Positions 22,600 through 34,161 of a stretch of DNA of 64,000 nt are shown here, in pieces. The position numbers and the translations under genes were made by a program. Source of the DNA: Pezizomycotina sp. ARF18 (Eukaryota > Ascomycota). A model generated the notes under the pieces. The model was not told where the DNA came from. It did no database searches and worked only from the letters and a program-made list of their open reading frames with translations. The stretch lies in NCBI GenBank assembly GCA_002224055.1, contig AZLU01000036.1:170992-234991 (forward strand). Direction: 5' to 3'. Numbering within the stretch: position 1 is the first letter of the stretch; each line of letters starts with the position of its first letter.

Positions 22600-23550
22600 T
22601 ACACCTTATTATCTTGTGACAAGTACAAAGGCAGAATCTATAATTTGTATTATGTATTGAGTGAGTCATGATTTCATAATAGGACGGTTTTTGATTTTTG
22701 AGACTATTTTGTGGATTTGAGTTTATGGATCACGAAACAACGAAAGAAATATAGTTCGGAGGTTTAACATCAAGAAAGTCTTGCGGTTTGGGGGATATTG
22801 AGTGGTTGCACAAGAATGCTTGTTCGAGCCTCGGTTTCGTTCTCGGTATTTTTTGCGAGAGGAAAACCTGCTTGAAGCAACGAAAATCGTCCATTTATTT
22901 TTTTTTATTACTATTTTTTTTTTTTTTTAGATTTTACAACGAAGAAATCGAAGAAAGATGGATGTCTTTGAAGATCGACAATTATTTCCGTGGCATTTCC
23001 TTCTCCCCTTTCGCCGGTTCTGTGGCTAGGTAAAAAATGCGGTTTAACGTTACTATAAACCGAATGTCCGATGTTCTGTCACGATTTGTAAACCCTTGCA
23101 TTTTCCCGTTTTTTTTTTTTTTTTTTTTTTTCGGTAGATCCGCGTGGACGCGACTGCATGATCCTTTTTACGTATAACCCTAACCAACATGGGGGCTATG
23201 GAATCTCGTGGACCGGCAAAAACCCCGCCTTGAAACCAAACGGTTCCCTTCTTATTTCTCTCTAATTACTTTATTTCATATATACGCTTTTTCCCCGTCC
23301 TCTACATTCGCTTTTGTCGTTCTTTATTATTAAAAGGTAGGCGATATATGCTATTTTGACGATATACTATTTTTTGTTTTGATCGATTTAGCTGATCTCT
23401 GTTCAAAAACGAGATTTCCCTGATTTAGCTTTATCGCCAAGTCTCTTCCGTTTGTTTATTTTTTCGGGGACGAAACAAAAGGCAATATTACAAGCATTCA
23501 CGATCTTCATACATTCTTCATTTTTTTTTAACACCTTTTTTCACATGAAC
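22600..23550. other. Intergenic, T tracts
   Basis: No gene recognised. T tracts at about 22914-22929 and 23110-23131; C/T-rich promoter-like DNA just before the aquaporin-type gene. Confidence 0.35.
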
Positions 23551-23555
23551 GGAGA

Positions 23556-24740
23556 ATGGAGCGCAAAAAAGCTCCCTCGACGATCCCTCCGGCACGGCCC
23601 GCACCAGCCGGCATCCGAGCCCCGCAATTTCACAAAACGCCTTCTCCAACGAAGCTCAAGAAGCTGGATGGAACCGGACGCCGCAGCATCCACCGCCCTC
23701 GCACCACACCGACACAACAACCCGCCGAACACCCCAACACAAAACCCCAACCCCCATCGACAACCCCTCCTAAACCCGCATAGAACTCCTCGCCCAATCG
23801 CAAACTTCAAAGGCTCCTTCGTCCCTTCCTCACCACACCTCCACACCCTCCCCACCCCGCGAAAACCCTCATGGTCCGAGCACTTCACAACCGGCTGGTC
23901 CGACCGGCAAATCTACCGCGGCGCCATAATCGAAGCCGTCGCCACAATGCTACTAGTCTACATCTCCGGCCTAATAGACGTAACGATAGTCATATGGATA
24001 CGCGGTATTTACCTGTTTTCGCGCTGTTAGTAATATTCTTGCTGACGCTGTTATTATGGCTGCGGGCCGGGAGCGGTGGCATAGAACCCGACGATTACGT
24101 TTGCGACGATGTTGTTGGGCTTACGGGGTTGCGAGGGGTTGTTTATCTTGCAGGGCAGTTGCTGGGGCGGCGGTGGCGGGGGTCGCTGAGGGGCTGGGAG
24201 CGAGTAGGGCGATTGCGTAGGTAGTCCCTTCTACGGTTGATTTGAGGTGAGTGTGTGCTGATTGTTATGGGGGGGCTTTATGTATAGGCAACACGCGGCG
24301 GCTGCTTTATATCCGGCGACGCGGTAGACTCCGGTCAAGCGCTACTAAACGAATCACTATCATCACTAGCTCTACTGTAAACCTTCCCTTCATAACCCTC
24401 CCCCAAAATCTTCCCCTTTCCCTCCATTCCCTACTCCACCTCTCCAATCTAACGAAAACCTTTAGGTTCATAGCGTTCGGCGTCGGCCTCGACCCCGCCA
24501 AGCAAGCTCTTCGGCGCCATAATCGGTCCGCTAGCCGTAGGCTCCGTCGCACTCGTCGTGTTCGGTAACGCGGTATCGTTCCGGATATACAGGCGCGAGC
24601 ATGAACCCCGCGGGTGCTTCGCGTTTTCGGTAGCGAGGGGCGGGTTCGGGACCAGTGATTTGGTGGGTGGGCGGTTATCGGGAGTGTTGTGCACGCGGGT
24701 GTTTTACCTTGTTTGTCCCCGTATGATGAGAGGCCGGTGA
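23556..24740 (+). CDS. Aquaporin/MIP-family membrane channel
   Basis: Major intrinsic proteins are six-helix channels for water or glycerol in the plasma or vacuolar membrane. After a proline-rich N-terminus comes WSDRQIYRGAIIEAVATMLL (helix 1). Then PVFALLVIFLLTLLLWLR, and the first pore motif is readable around 24083-24110 as MNPTITFATM allowing one lost base. GVVYLAGQLLG and ISGDAVDSGQALLNE follow. An intron at 24377-24465 has GTAAAC, CTAAC and TAG. After it come FIAFGVGLDP, then LAVGSVALVVFGNA and the second motif GASMNPA (24591-24615), followed by FAFSVARGGFG. The order of helices and the two NP boxes are diagnostic. Several frame changes are needed; substrate cannot be told. Confidence 0.75.
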
Positions 24741-24744
24741 GGGC

Positions 24745-24781
24745 TGTTGATAGTTTTGTTTAGTGAGAAGGTGTCGGTAGG

Positions 24782-24812
<31 letters not shown>

Positions 24813-26700
24813 GCGGACCCGCTCGAGGACCTGTAAAGATAGATATTATAGATTAAACTTTTGCATAAAACTAGAAACTTTTTAATGGATGAGGAAAAGA
24901 AAAAAAAAAAACCCCACCTCAACCAACCGATGTCACGAGCACAAGAATGAAACGACGCTTGTCTCTGCGTTAGTTGTTGTTTTCTACATCGTGATATTTA
25001 GGATTTGGTATTTTTTTTTCTTTCTTCGATAGTAGCCATGGTTATTCATGATTCATAACTCACACCACGTTCTTTTTTTTTTCTACCCATCGTTTCAGAA
25101 ACATCGTTAAATCTCATGTGACTTCAGAATGGCATAACACTAGAAAAAAAGTAGAATATGACCTCGAACCATTTTGTGTGCTCGAATAAACCTATAATTC
25201 AAATGGAACCTATTTAATGAAGCTAGTACGAGACTCGAGAAGAAGGAAAGAGGAAAGAAAAGATTTTGTTACACACAGGTATGATCGTAGAAAAATAGTG
25301 TTATGATCCAATCCTTATGATCCTCATTATTAAATTCTCTGCGAAGCTACTCTCCTCTTCTCCTAAAAATTTCTCCATTTGTGAAAGGTGATAGTGGGGG
25401 CAAACGGAACTGCTACGCTACGTGCCATACTCACCGGCGGCCTTAAGAGCTCTCATCCATGCCGAGGGTCTTGCGCTCCCTGGAACAACGAATAACGTCT
25501 CCATATATGGCGTTCAGCCCTTTAGTAGCGCGGTTACGCGCGTACTTCGCGAAGATAGATATCGCCCCCCTCCGCGGTCGTAAAGGCACCCAAACGGAAG
25601 GCCGTGGTAAAAAGCTACCCATTGCCTTCGCTGTTTGCGCATTTTGTACAACCCTGTGGCCGACGAAAATTCAGCAGTTTGGCAATTCTTAAACCACTAC
25701 TTGAAAGTTTCTAGGAGCTAAAACCTTTTTTTTTTTTTGATCCTTGTAACGCGAGAGAGAAGATTTACAAGGTCTGCTGCACCCCTCGACCTCCATCTAA
25801 GGCGTCGAAAAATTTCCTAAAAGTGATGTTCCGCGGGTCGGACTTTGTTTGCTTTGCAAACGGCATCTCGGGCGTAAGTTCCTGATTTTTGGCAAAATAT
25901 CGTTTCGTTTTGGTGCCTGTAACACACTCGCTGATGGTGATAGTATCACAAGAGCCAACGAGTTTTCCTGTTCGTCTGGTATTCGGGGTAATGCTTAAAG
26001 CTTTTCCTCCCTTGACTGAGACATGCATATGGGTTCCACAAGCCCGTGTTCGTTTTTTTTTTTTTTTTTTTATTGAGAAATATCTCCTCCAAGGCTTTGA
26101 ATATCCTGCGTATTTCGACCTTGTCCATCTGCACTGTCTGTAGGGAGGGATACGAGACATATCTCGATTACCAACTAAAGCACGGCAGGTCAATATAAGT
26201 ACTGGAATCCCAACAATTCTTTCTAAATCTCTTAACAGAAATTTGGAGCCAGTAAATCACCGAACAAGGAGACGAAAAAAATTGAAACAAAAAACACTTC
26301 TGACTAGCTAATAAACGAGTGCAGATATGTAGATATAGAAATGGGGGGGGGGGGGGCAAAATGAATCTCACCAAAAAAGACCTGAGCCCAGTGGCGAGAG
26401 CACCGCGCTTCATTCTTTCTGACGCTCCCAAAAATTTGATACTTCTCTGCCATTCTACCCATGACCCTAGCCGCGCCGCGTACTTGAACTCCCGGGCTCG
26501 ATCTCAACCGCTAGCCCGAATTTATTTAGATTTTTTTTTTGGGTCTTTTCGGTGTATCACTTATTTAGTTACAATTTTGGTATTGGAGAAATAAGGGTTT
26601 GTGTATCGGACCTCCGCCCGAAACAAAAAGAAAAATTTTTTTTTCCTTTATCGATAAGAAGTAAAAAAATTCTTCACTTCAAAAGTTCAACTCTACCAAA
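24745..26700. other. Intergenic, several low-confidence ORFs
   Basis: A tract at about 24781-24808. The minus-strand frame 25765-26193 (SVKGGKALSITPNTRRTGKL) is open but unrecognised and interrupted by a homopolymer. A G-run at 26343-26356. Nothing else is supported. Confidence 0.35.
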
Positions 26701-26740
26701 AATCCTCACTCCATATAGCTCTTCTCTTGCGGTCATTTAC

Positions 26741-26835
26741 ATCTACGAGCATAGAATGAGACAACTGGGATCCCGTCCGCTCTGCCTTATATAAGCTTCA
26801 TATCGGTCGACTAGTACTACGGTGGTGACCATGTA
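26741..26835 (+). pseudogene. Truncated 5S rRNA copy
   Basis: The first about 95 bases match the 5S consensus through CTAGTACTACGGTGGTGACC (one G short); the sequence then departs into unrelated DNA. The 3' strand that would pair with the 5' end is absent, so the RNA cannot fold normally. A TATA element at -28 (26713-26718) is retained. Confidence 0.85.
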
Positions 26836-26839
26836 GGTG

Positions 26840-27515
26840 CTTGAGCTGTTCATTTTTTAAAAATTTTGATACAAGATCCTATATCATCAAGGTATTATCC
26901 ATCATATAGGTTTCGGGAGGGACAGTAATAAGTCATGTAATGGACTGAATTCAGGTACATAAGCTCAAGTCATTCGTTTTATGTACTACATGCTATTTGC
27001 TCGTAATTTTTTAAGGAGTTTCTATTCCTTCTTCCTTTTTTGTCTATTAAAAAAAAAAAAAGAAAAAGAAAAAAAAAAAGAGGAAAAGTAAAAATATTTG
27101 CATAGATTAAGGGCCGAATGGATACGAGAAGCATGGGTGTTTGATATTTCCTACACAGGAGAAAAAGAAAGTGAGCCTTGGAAAAACATTGTTCAATGTC
27201 CAATTGAAGTAGACGGTTTCTTCCCGCTCGACAGAATAGAATTCGCTTGCTAATTTTTGGGATAATAATATATCAATGGTAGATATATATCTAAGATGGT
27301 CTTCAACGTACCACTATATCTTATATCGTGATAATGGAGGGGGTTCATCGTAAAAGGGTTGAGTGTTTTGTTTGAAGAGTACGAGTCGCTGGCGCCACTA
27401 TATCTGCATTCGGCCTCAAAAGTTTAAATGCAGCTAATTTTTGCCCCCTAATACATGCGAACTTCCGCCGGCAGCGAATAGAGAGACATTCAATAAGGTT
27501 CGAAAGAGACCTTGA
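26840..27515. other. Intergenic, nothing recognised
   Basis: A-rich tracts at 27050-27080; no gene supported. Confidence 0.35.
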
Positions 27516-27520
27516 GGGCT

Positions 27521-28090
27521 TTAGCTATTTACCTTCTGCGCCGGTCCAGCAGCTGGTGGCCTATCTCGATGACGACGAGCATGCATATTTGGTGGTAATG
27601 ACGGTTCCGGATCGGCGGGAGCCGTATTGTTCTCGTTCGTGTTGTCGTTGGGTTTGTCGTCGTGATTGCCGTCGCTGTCGTTCGGAGCCAACAAGATGCC
27701 AATAATCAATGGTAATATGAAACACCCCTAAAACTGCAAACACTGTCCACGACAGCGCTTTCTCCGCGTGCTCGCTCCAGGCATGCCTTTTTGCTATTTG
27801 GCAAGGTTGAATAGGAAGGCCCAAGACCGGTGATGGAATACGTGTAAAATCCGATCGTTGTTGCTGTAATATAGTTTAAAGGGCGTCAGGTCGGTTGTAG
27901 AGGAGGCGTCCGCGTGCGTAAATAAGAATTTAAATCGAAATAGCTAGGATTGGATAAAGATGAGGTATACCTGGTCCAGGCATCCATGCCTCCACCCTTT
28001 CTGGTTTTTCAAGACTCCTATTGAACAAAACCAAGGACAAGCCCAAGCATTCCAACCCGGCGCCGACGGTGTCAATAATGGTTGCTGCCT
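27521..28090 (-). CDS. Small predicted membrane protein of unknown function
   Basis: An upstream exon reads TIIDTVGAGLECLGLSLVLF (a hydrophobic segment) and NRSLEKPERVEAWMPGP. An intron with GTATAC donor (about 27969) and TTACAG acceptor (about 27868) follows. The next exon continues with FYTYSITGLG, IAKRHAWSEHAEKALSWTVF and a hydrophobic IIGILLAP. The tail is polar, Asn/Asp/Pro-rich (DGNHDDKPNDNTNENN) and ends at 27521. Two single-base frame changes are needed. Two or three membrane spans plus a disordered tail suggest a small organellar or plasma-membrane protein; no family was recognised. Confidence 0.42.
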
Positions 28091-28099
28091 AGCCGCCTG

Positions 28100-29380
28100 G
28101 TCTTCAGGCTTAGGAGCTTGATTGAATAAACTCCAATAGGTCGGGCGAGAGCCCTACGATAACATCCAGGATAAAAAAGAGCTTTTTGACTACCGCTCGT
28201 TGTTAACCGTTAGTACTCGAGGAAGTTTCACTGATTGATTGCTGCCTTCTCGTTCATCTTCGACAGTGTTCCACTACCCTCAAAGAGATCTTGCTGACGC
28301 CGGACTGCTTTCCTGGCACTATTCTGCCAGCAGGTCGGATGTAGACTTACAAATGAATAACATGCTTGTTTTGCCGACGAACGTATACTAGGCTATATCT
28401 GTCGAAAAGAGGCGAGAGTAGTTCTTGGTATTGGCGATTGTGTAGTAGGAAAGAAGATGGTGAAATTGATGTTGGGAGTTGTTTGCTATTGCCGCTCTTA
28501 CTCACCAAAGACTTTTCACCTTGGCTATCCCTCTATCTTATTTTTTTTTTTTTATAAAAAAAAAAAAAAAGGAACATGTATTCTTACTATTATATTTACA
28601 CGAACTTTGCGCCAATACAAGTATGCCTTTCAAGCTAATGAGATAAAATCGTTACCCTTACCAACATGACAAAACTCAAACATTTCCAATGATAGAACTT
28701 CATCTGGAAATTTGGGGTTCCGGCGGAAAAAAAAAAGGGGGGGGGGGTTCCTCTGAATTTAGAATGGATAATTGACTAATGGTTCTATGTAGCGCACAGT
28801 CGACATTGACGTAGAACCTATATCTGTCCAATCGGTTCATTGGCGAGGTACGCAGCATCCGTCCCGCTATACGCCCCGGAATAGTTGGCTTCAATCTCGT
28901 CTCTTTGTAGATTTCCTCTTATATTTATTTATTTATTATCTTTTTTTAAAATCACTATATCCAAATTTGTTTTATTTTTTTGTATATTGACGACTAGAGT
29001 GGCAACGTTGCTGTAGTAGTAAATAGGACCTCAGTACCTAGGTACCTTTTTTTGCACAGCCATGAGAACTAATTGATTGTGACAATGAATAGCTTTGAAA
29101 ACCTTTATGCTCTAATAGTATGTATTTATCCGGTTATAAGTAAGAAGTACAGGACAAATTATATATAGAGAGATAGACTAAGAAAAAGCTATGAGCATTA
29201 GAAGAGCGCGGGTGATCAAAAGGCAGCATAGATTCATATCTATATTATAACTCTTTATACGACTAAAATCCCTTCTAGTAAGCCTTTTACTTAGTCTATA
29301 TGTCCTCCAACCACTCTTTAACAGAGATCTCTCTTTATAGAAGCTTAGGCGTCTATTCTTAACACCCCTTTAACGTAGAA
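28100..29380. other. Intergenic, nothing firmly recognised
   Basis: T/A runs at 28540-28570 and a G-run at 28737-28747. AT content rises after 29000 into the NLR relic. No gene supported. Confidence 0.35.
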
Positions 29381-29389
29381 TAAGAGCCT

Positions 29390-30840
29390 TAACGTACCTA
29401 TAGCCTTTTAGGTATATTACCCATTAATACGGTTTTAGCTCTTGTTTTCGCGGGCAAGCCGTTTCAGAAATACTACTTATAGATATCATAATTAATGTAG
29501 AATATATATTTATACGCGCTATCGTCTGCCCAAAATCTTATATTTTTGTAGTATAAATCGCAGTAGAAGTTAGAACCACTTTTGAGGAGGCTTTTATTTA
29601 TCACGTTTATAGTAGGCTATAGAGGGTTCTAATCTATTGCTAAGTTATTGATATTGGCTTTAAATAGGCTAATTTCCAATTGCGTGATTATATTATCTCA
29701 GAATTTAGATCTAGGTGACTCGTAGCTATCGGAGAATATAGACCTGGGGGACTCGTAGCTATCGCTCCCAGCGGAAGACTCTCGTCTTGCGAGGTCTTCC
29801 TCGTGAATAGACTTATTTGAGATATATGATTGTATCGTCAGCGCGACCGCGCTTCCTTCTCTATACCCGAAATATAACTAAATATACGAGATAAAAGACG
29901 TTGAGCGAACGCGTTATTATTTTTGATATTATCTATTAGAAGGCCTATACAGCGTTAAAAAAACCTTTATAAGGTTTTTCGCTAGCTTTATTACCGGCCC
30001 GACCTTATAAAATATTAGAGAAAGTAATATATTAATAGTAGATTTAAAGGCCTTAAAAGTAGACCCTAATACTTTAATAAGCTTAGACTGGGTTTCCTAG
30101 TCTTTACTAGGGTAACGCTTATAATACTAGGGTTACTAAAAAGTTAAAAATCTTTAAAAAAAATTTTTAAAAGCCAATAACACACCGACTTAATCCAATA
30201 TTACTCTACAGTTAGATTATTTATGACTTCGTATAATAGTCTTTTAGCCTCCTCGCTATCTTTTATTACTATTTAAGCAAAGGCAACAATATAAAGCTAT
30301 ATCTAAGCTTTAACTAAGCGTAAACTACGGTTTGAACTTCCCGCTACATCTTATATAACGCTTTTATAGATATTAAATAGATATTACTCTTATTTTAAAT
30401 ACTATACTGTTTGCTAAATATAGTCGTGACTACTTAGATACGTTAAATACTCTACTAGTTTTACTTTAGAGGGACCTTTTAAGACTTCTATAGTTCTCTT
30501 ATGCTTGGAGCAAGCGGTGAATTCGAGAATAATGTCTTCGACGGCGTTAAAGAATCTATCGTTTAGGTCGCCTGCAGACTTAATGCTCTTCATGGCAAGT
30601 TCCCATTTCCGCTCAAAAGGAGCGATTCTAGCTAGGGTGCAGAACGTGGAGGACGTATATGGTTGCTCGTGGCCAGTCTTCGTTTGGTGTTTTCGATTTG
30701 GCGATAATCTCAACAGCAGCGCTTAGGACCGGAGGGATTCCTGCGTACACTTAGTCCGCATCTCCTCGGTTTTATTAGAATCGCATCTCATGTCGAATAA
30801 ATTTTTACCTTTCCAGTAGAGTAACCAAAGCCGTTCACTA
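29390..30840 (-). pseudogene. RIP-like relic of an NLR (TPR and ZZ finger part)
   Basis: The minus strand aligns by eye along the C-terminal half of the intact-looking NLR at 41-45.6 kb. SSTFCTLARIAPFERKWELA (about 30650) matches YTFCTLAKVTAFLKKWDLA; KHKRTIEVLKGPSKVKL matches EHKKAMEVLKAFSRAKL; AGSSNRSLRLVKA matches GSSNRNLRLVRI; NNNAFAQRLLSRIFSYISG matches NNDSFALRSLARVLGCVSG. At about 29580-29430 the ZZ finger is recognisable with nearly every zinc-binding Cys changed to Tyr and several codons turned to stops. The changes are overwhelmingly G-to-A/C-to-T, while CpG steps such as GCGCGACCGCGC remain. It is a dead gene copy, more lightly mutated at its upstream end (30500-30840). Confidence 0.8.
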
Positions 30841-30871
30841 TCGCTTATGGGCTCAACCCCTAACCTTCGTC

Positions 30872-30898
30872 GATCACTGAATCCCGACTTTTGTAGAT
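30872..30898 (+). pseudogene. 3' remnant of a 5S rRNA gene
   Basis: ATCACTGAATCCCGACTTTTGTAGAT followed by a T-rich stretch corresponds to the last about 25 bases and terminator side of the 5S copies. It abuts the upstream edge of the NLR relic. Confidence 0.55.
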
Positions 30899-30899
30899 C

Positions 30900-31865
30900 T
30901 TTCTTTCTTTTGTTTTTTTTTTAAACCTCTAATCTCAGGACCGGGATCCTTCTTTTCTCTCTTTTTCCTATCTCATCGACATCTATTTTTTGTTTTCAAA
31001 ATTCGATATCGTGATATCCTACGTGTCTAAAATAACCGTGATCACCGAAGAATAAACTCATTTGTTTTATACGGACCTTCCGCTTGTCGAGGAAGATACG
31101 CCAGCATACAGCAATTAATGTACGACAAATGATCGGCGCTCGACAATGACGCGCCATTTAGAGATAAAGGGAGTATAATAAAGCCTAGACGATAGCTAGT
31201 AATAGGGCTTTCAGCTACCTATCTGGTACTGGAGAACTTAAGCGATTTTAAGTGTAGATGACGTTGACTTGGATTGATACTGGCATTTTCTGCATAGCTC
31301 TTGATAAAATAATGGAGAAACCTTGATAGGTGCTGAAATGTTAATATATCCGAGAAAAAAGCAATAAATTAAAGATAAAATTGCAGAATGAAGTTAACTC
31401 TAGCATTACTCGGTCTAAGAATACAACAACTAATGAGATCAACCCATCGTCCATGACCGCCTAGGACTCTATATGTCCGGTACTACCGCGGCTTCCCTCC
31501 CTGTTTCTGCGATTGGAACCGCCAGACAAAATAGTTCAGGGATAGTTACCCGCGCGAGTGGTAAACCTGTCGCTGTGTTTACCAAACCACCTTAGGCCGA
31601 TACCATGTCCTTTCTTCCTCTGTTTCTCTTTTTGCCGCTAGCTGCTCTTTCCTTCATCTTCTCCCACTCTCCTAATATCCACTTTTTAGTGGTTTAATGT
31701 CACGCAGTTTGAACTATAGGCCAAATTCCCGAAGAATCTAGTCTTGGTTAGGTACCCGTTGAGGTGTTCATCCTTTATATCTTAAAAAAAAGTTTCCATT
31801 TACGTTAGCCTTCTTCTCTTCAAGTTTTATTCCTTTTTTCTCTCCTCGTTTCGTTGTTTCCATAT
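30900..31865. other. Intergenic, nothing recognised
   Basis: Unique DNA without convincing ORFs. Confidence 0.35.
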
Positions 31866-31870
31866 GATAA

Positions 31871-32283
31871 CTAAGTAGCTACCTGAAGACAGAAGCCTCA
31901 ACGCTCATCGCTGTTCTCCAAGAGTGTCAAACTTACATGATACCGTTCTCCGTTGCAACATAGACCGATGGAACTCTTCCCCCAAGAATCTTATGAGTTC
32001 CACGTCTTTGGGGAAAGCACCTTTAACGGGATTGATTTGGTTAGTTACGAATTTATTTTTTCATGGTGAACATGATACGATTTACCCTTGATAGGTTTTT
32101 TTTTTATTTTTTTTTTCGACGATAGTGTAGTACTTACAAACAGCACCATAAAGCAGGCCAATGTGTACCGTTATCGATTTTCGGTGGAATGTACTGCCAG
32201 CAAGCGAAAGAGGAACCAGAAAATTTACCAAATTGGCAGTGGGCTTCGGGGGCGGGAGCCTGTTTGCTATTTCCTCCACCCAT
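31871..32283 (-). CDS. Small cysteine-rich protein, three exons
   Basis: Starts MGGGNSKQAPAPEAHCQFGK and continues SFACWQYIPP to WCC. Intron 1 is 32021-32137 (GTAAGT, AACTAAC branch, AAAG acceptor). Exon 2 ends in one frame with SSIGLCCNGERYH, directly before a second GTAAGT at 31936. A CAG acceptor at 31883 leads to a short last exon and a stop at 31871. Frame continuity within exon 2 needs one shift. The CCNG motif before a splice site is shared with the next gene at 33.6-34.2 kb. No signal peptide is evident. Function unknown; small Cys-rich fungal proteins are often effectors or antimicrobial, but nothing here shows that. Confidence 0.38.
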
Positions 32284-32299
32284 TGATCTCTTTTAAAGG

Positions 32300-33625
32300 G
32301 TAAGAAAGTTTAAGGTAATTCGATGATCGATCGTGGAGATGGTAACAGAGATGTCTTTCTATTTTTTTTTCTGGAGAAATATATATTGTATGTTAAGAAG
32401 TGGATTCGAATATGCATATATATGTAGTTCTTCAAAATGGACCTTAATGAGAGATTTCAAGGCCTATATATGTCTCTGAGGGTATATATTTCAGGTTGCG
32501 CTCTTTGAGAGCCATGTCGAAGTTGAAAGCTCTGGGTTTAGCTCTACTCGAATTGGCTTTACATATTAAGGTGAAATCTCAACCAAACCAAGGCGCCTTC
32601 ACCGCCTCAAAAGCTAGCTTAAGCAACCTTACCTTCGCCCTGCGAGATGCTATATTTACATCTCGCGATGGTAATAGTAGACTATAGATTAGCTATCTTG
32701 TGGAGTTTCTTACTATCTGAACATTAAAAGCTTCCTTCGCATGACATGAAAGAATATAAGCGGTAATTGAGACTTAGTTAGTATTGAAGACAATAGCCAC
32801 GTAGATTTCGCTCCTGTGGCCGTTAAAAACCCGTTTTTTCATGCATAGCGCCAAGAGTAGCTTAAGCCCCTGACAGGTTCTAGCCTATCTTGTGTGGGGG
32901 TGAGCTAATACCGGTAGCATAACGCGGGCTGATTTTGCCTAACCTTTGGTAACCGCTTCACCGCCCAAGCTACCTCTGAAAATAAGGAATCCCGTTTGTG
33001 TACCTGACTAAAAGTATGACCGTATGGTAGACTCCCCACCCCCCAAACACAGGAAAAGAAAGGGGGGAAATACCCGAATCAACTCATTCCGAGGGATATC
33101 GCGCTCTTGAAGAAATACTGTGTACAACTAATGAGCATAAGGCGGGAGCAAAGTGGGACTTAAACCTCCAAATGTGGACTGGTTAGTAAGTATATTATGT
33201 AAGCGATAAGCGATTACATCTGAGAAATTTAATAGGTATGAAGTGTCTAGTGGAGAGAATTAATGAATAAACGATCTAAAATCGATACTATCAGTACATG
33301 CACTTTCGCTTTATAGATATATGGCTTGGATAGGACATTTATAATATTAGACCGCTGGGATGTGATACCCGCTAACGATAATGTTTCTGTTATGGTAACG
33401 CATCTCCAAAATAGAAAGAAAGAAAAAACACAGATGACGAGTTTCAGGAGACGGGGACGAAAATAATAGTTCGAGATTTCTTCAGTCTGCCTCCCTTGAG
33501 TAAAATCGGCCTCATGCTCTTCCGCTTTTTCTATTTTTATCAATTGTTGGGTGTTTTACAGGAGTGAACGACCTCCCAGACCCCGTCAAATTCTGAAGTG
33601 CCCTATAATTTAATTTTTTCCGCGT
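32300..33625. other. Intergenic, nothing firmly recognised
   Basis: Open frames at 32496-32687 (+) and 33247-33543 (-) have no recognisable features. Confidence 0.3.
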
Positions 33626-33633
33626 CAGCGTGT

Positions 33634-34161
33634 CTAGCTCACACACTTCCTCCAATATATTTTTGCTACCATGAGTCCGGATATCCAAAATTGATGTACT
33701 CTCAGATGCTCGAACAAAGGTACATAACGGAAAAAAAAAAGCACGTCAGCGGATGAACCTACCTCTTCCCTTGACCCATTGCAGCATAAAAGAAAGCATT
33801 TGTTCCCACCCTTGGGCCCATCAAGCACGGTGCACAATGGGTCATTTCCGCTATGAACCAGGCTGCCTTTTGGTATAATTAGCGAGCGATCTTCTTGCGT
33901 TGACAAATATGGTTTTGCCTTTTTCAAATTTTTTCTCTCTTAGTTTTATGCAAATTAATGTCTCGATGTATATATATATAATCTCCGGTACTTACACTGA
34001 TTGCCGTACGTCAGAATATGCATGCCTTGCGGGTTCGTGTGCGCCACCGTACGGTTCCAGCACTGGTAATATTCGTAACCTGAATCACAGTTGATTCCAG
34101 CGGGGGGTGCACTGCTACCAGCGCCGATACCTTTGGTGGTTTTGCTACCCGCGTGACCCAT
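33634..34161 (-). CDS. Small cysteine-rich protein, paralogue-like
   Basis: Exon 1 reads MGHAGSKTTKGIGAGSSAPP, then CDSGYEYYQCWNRT and MHILTYGNQ. The intron 33919-33995 has GTAAGT at its donor and an AAAAAG acceptor. Exon 2 reads AKPYLSTQEDRSLIIPKGS, CTVLDGPKGGNKCFLLCCNG, and can stop at 33762 with a GTAGGT donor or read through to a stop at 33634. Phase across the intron is off by one base unless an A/T homopolymer is miscounted. It resembles the 31.9-32.3 kb gene in its MGxxGSK-type start and the CCNG motif near an exon end. Confidence 0.4.

Noticed and set aside
26460-26515. Possible tRNA or Alu-like Pol III box near CCCGGGAGTTCAAG (minus)
   Set aside because: The stem pairings needed for a T arm fail and no A box is present.
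28830-28912. Possible extra 5S remnant (GCATCCGTCCCGCT, then CTCTTTGTAGAT)
   Set aside because: Only short scattered matches; the control region TAGTACTACGGTGG is absent.
33140-33175. tRNA-like GGTTTAAGTCCCAC on the minus strand
   Set aside because: It looks like a B box but no D arm or acceptor partner lies at a plausible distance.
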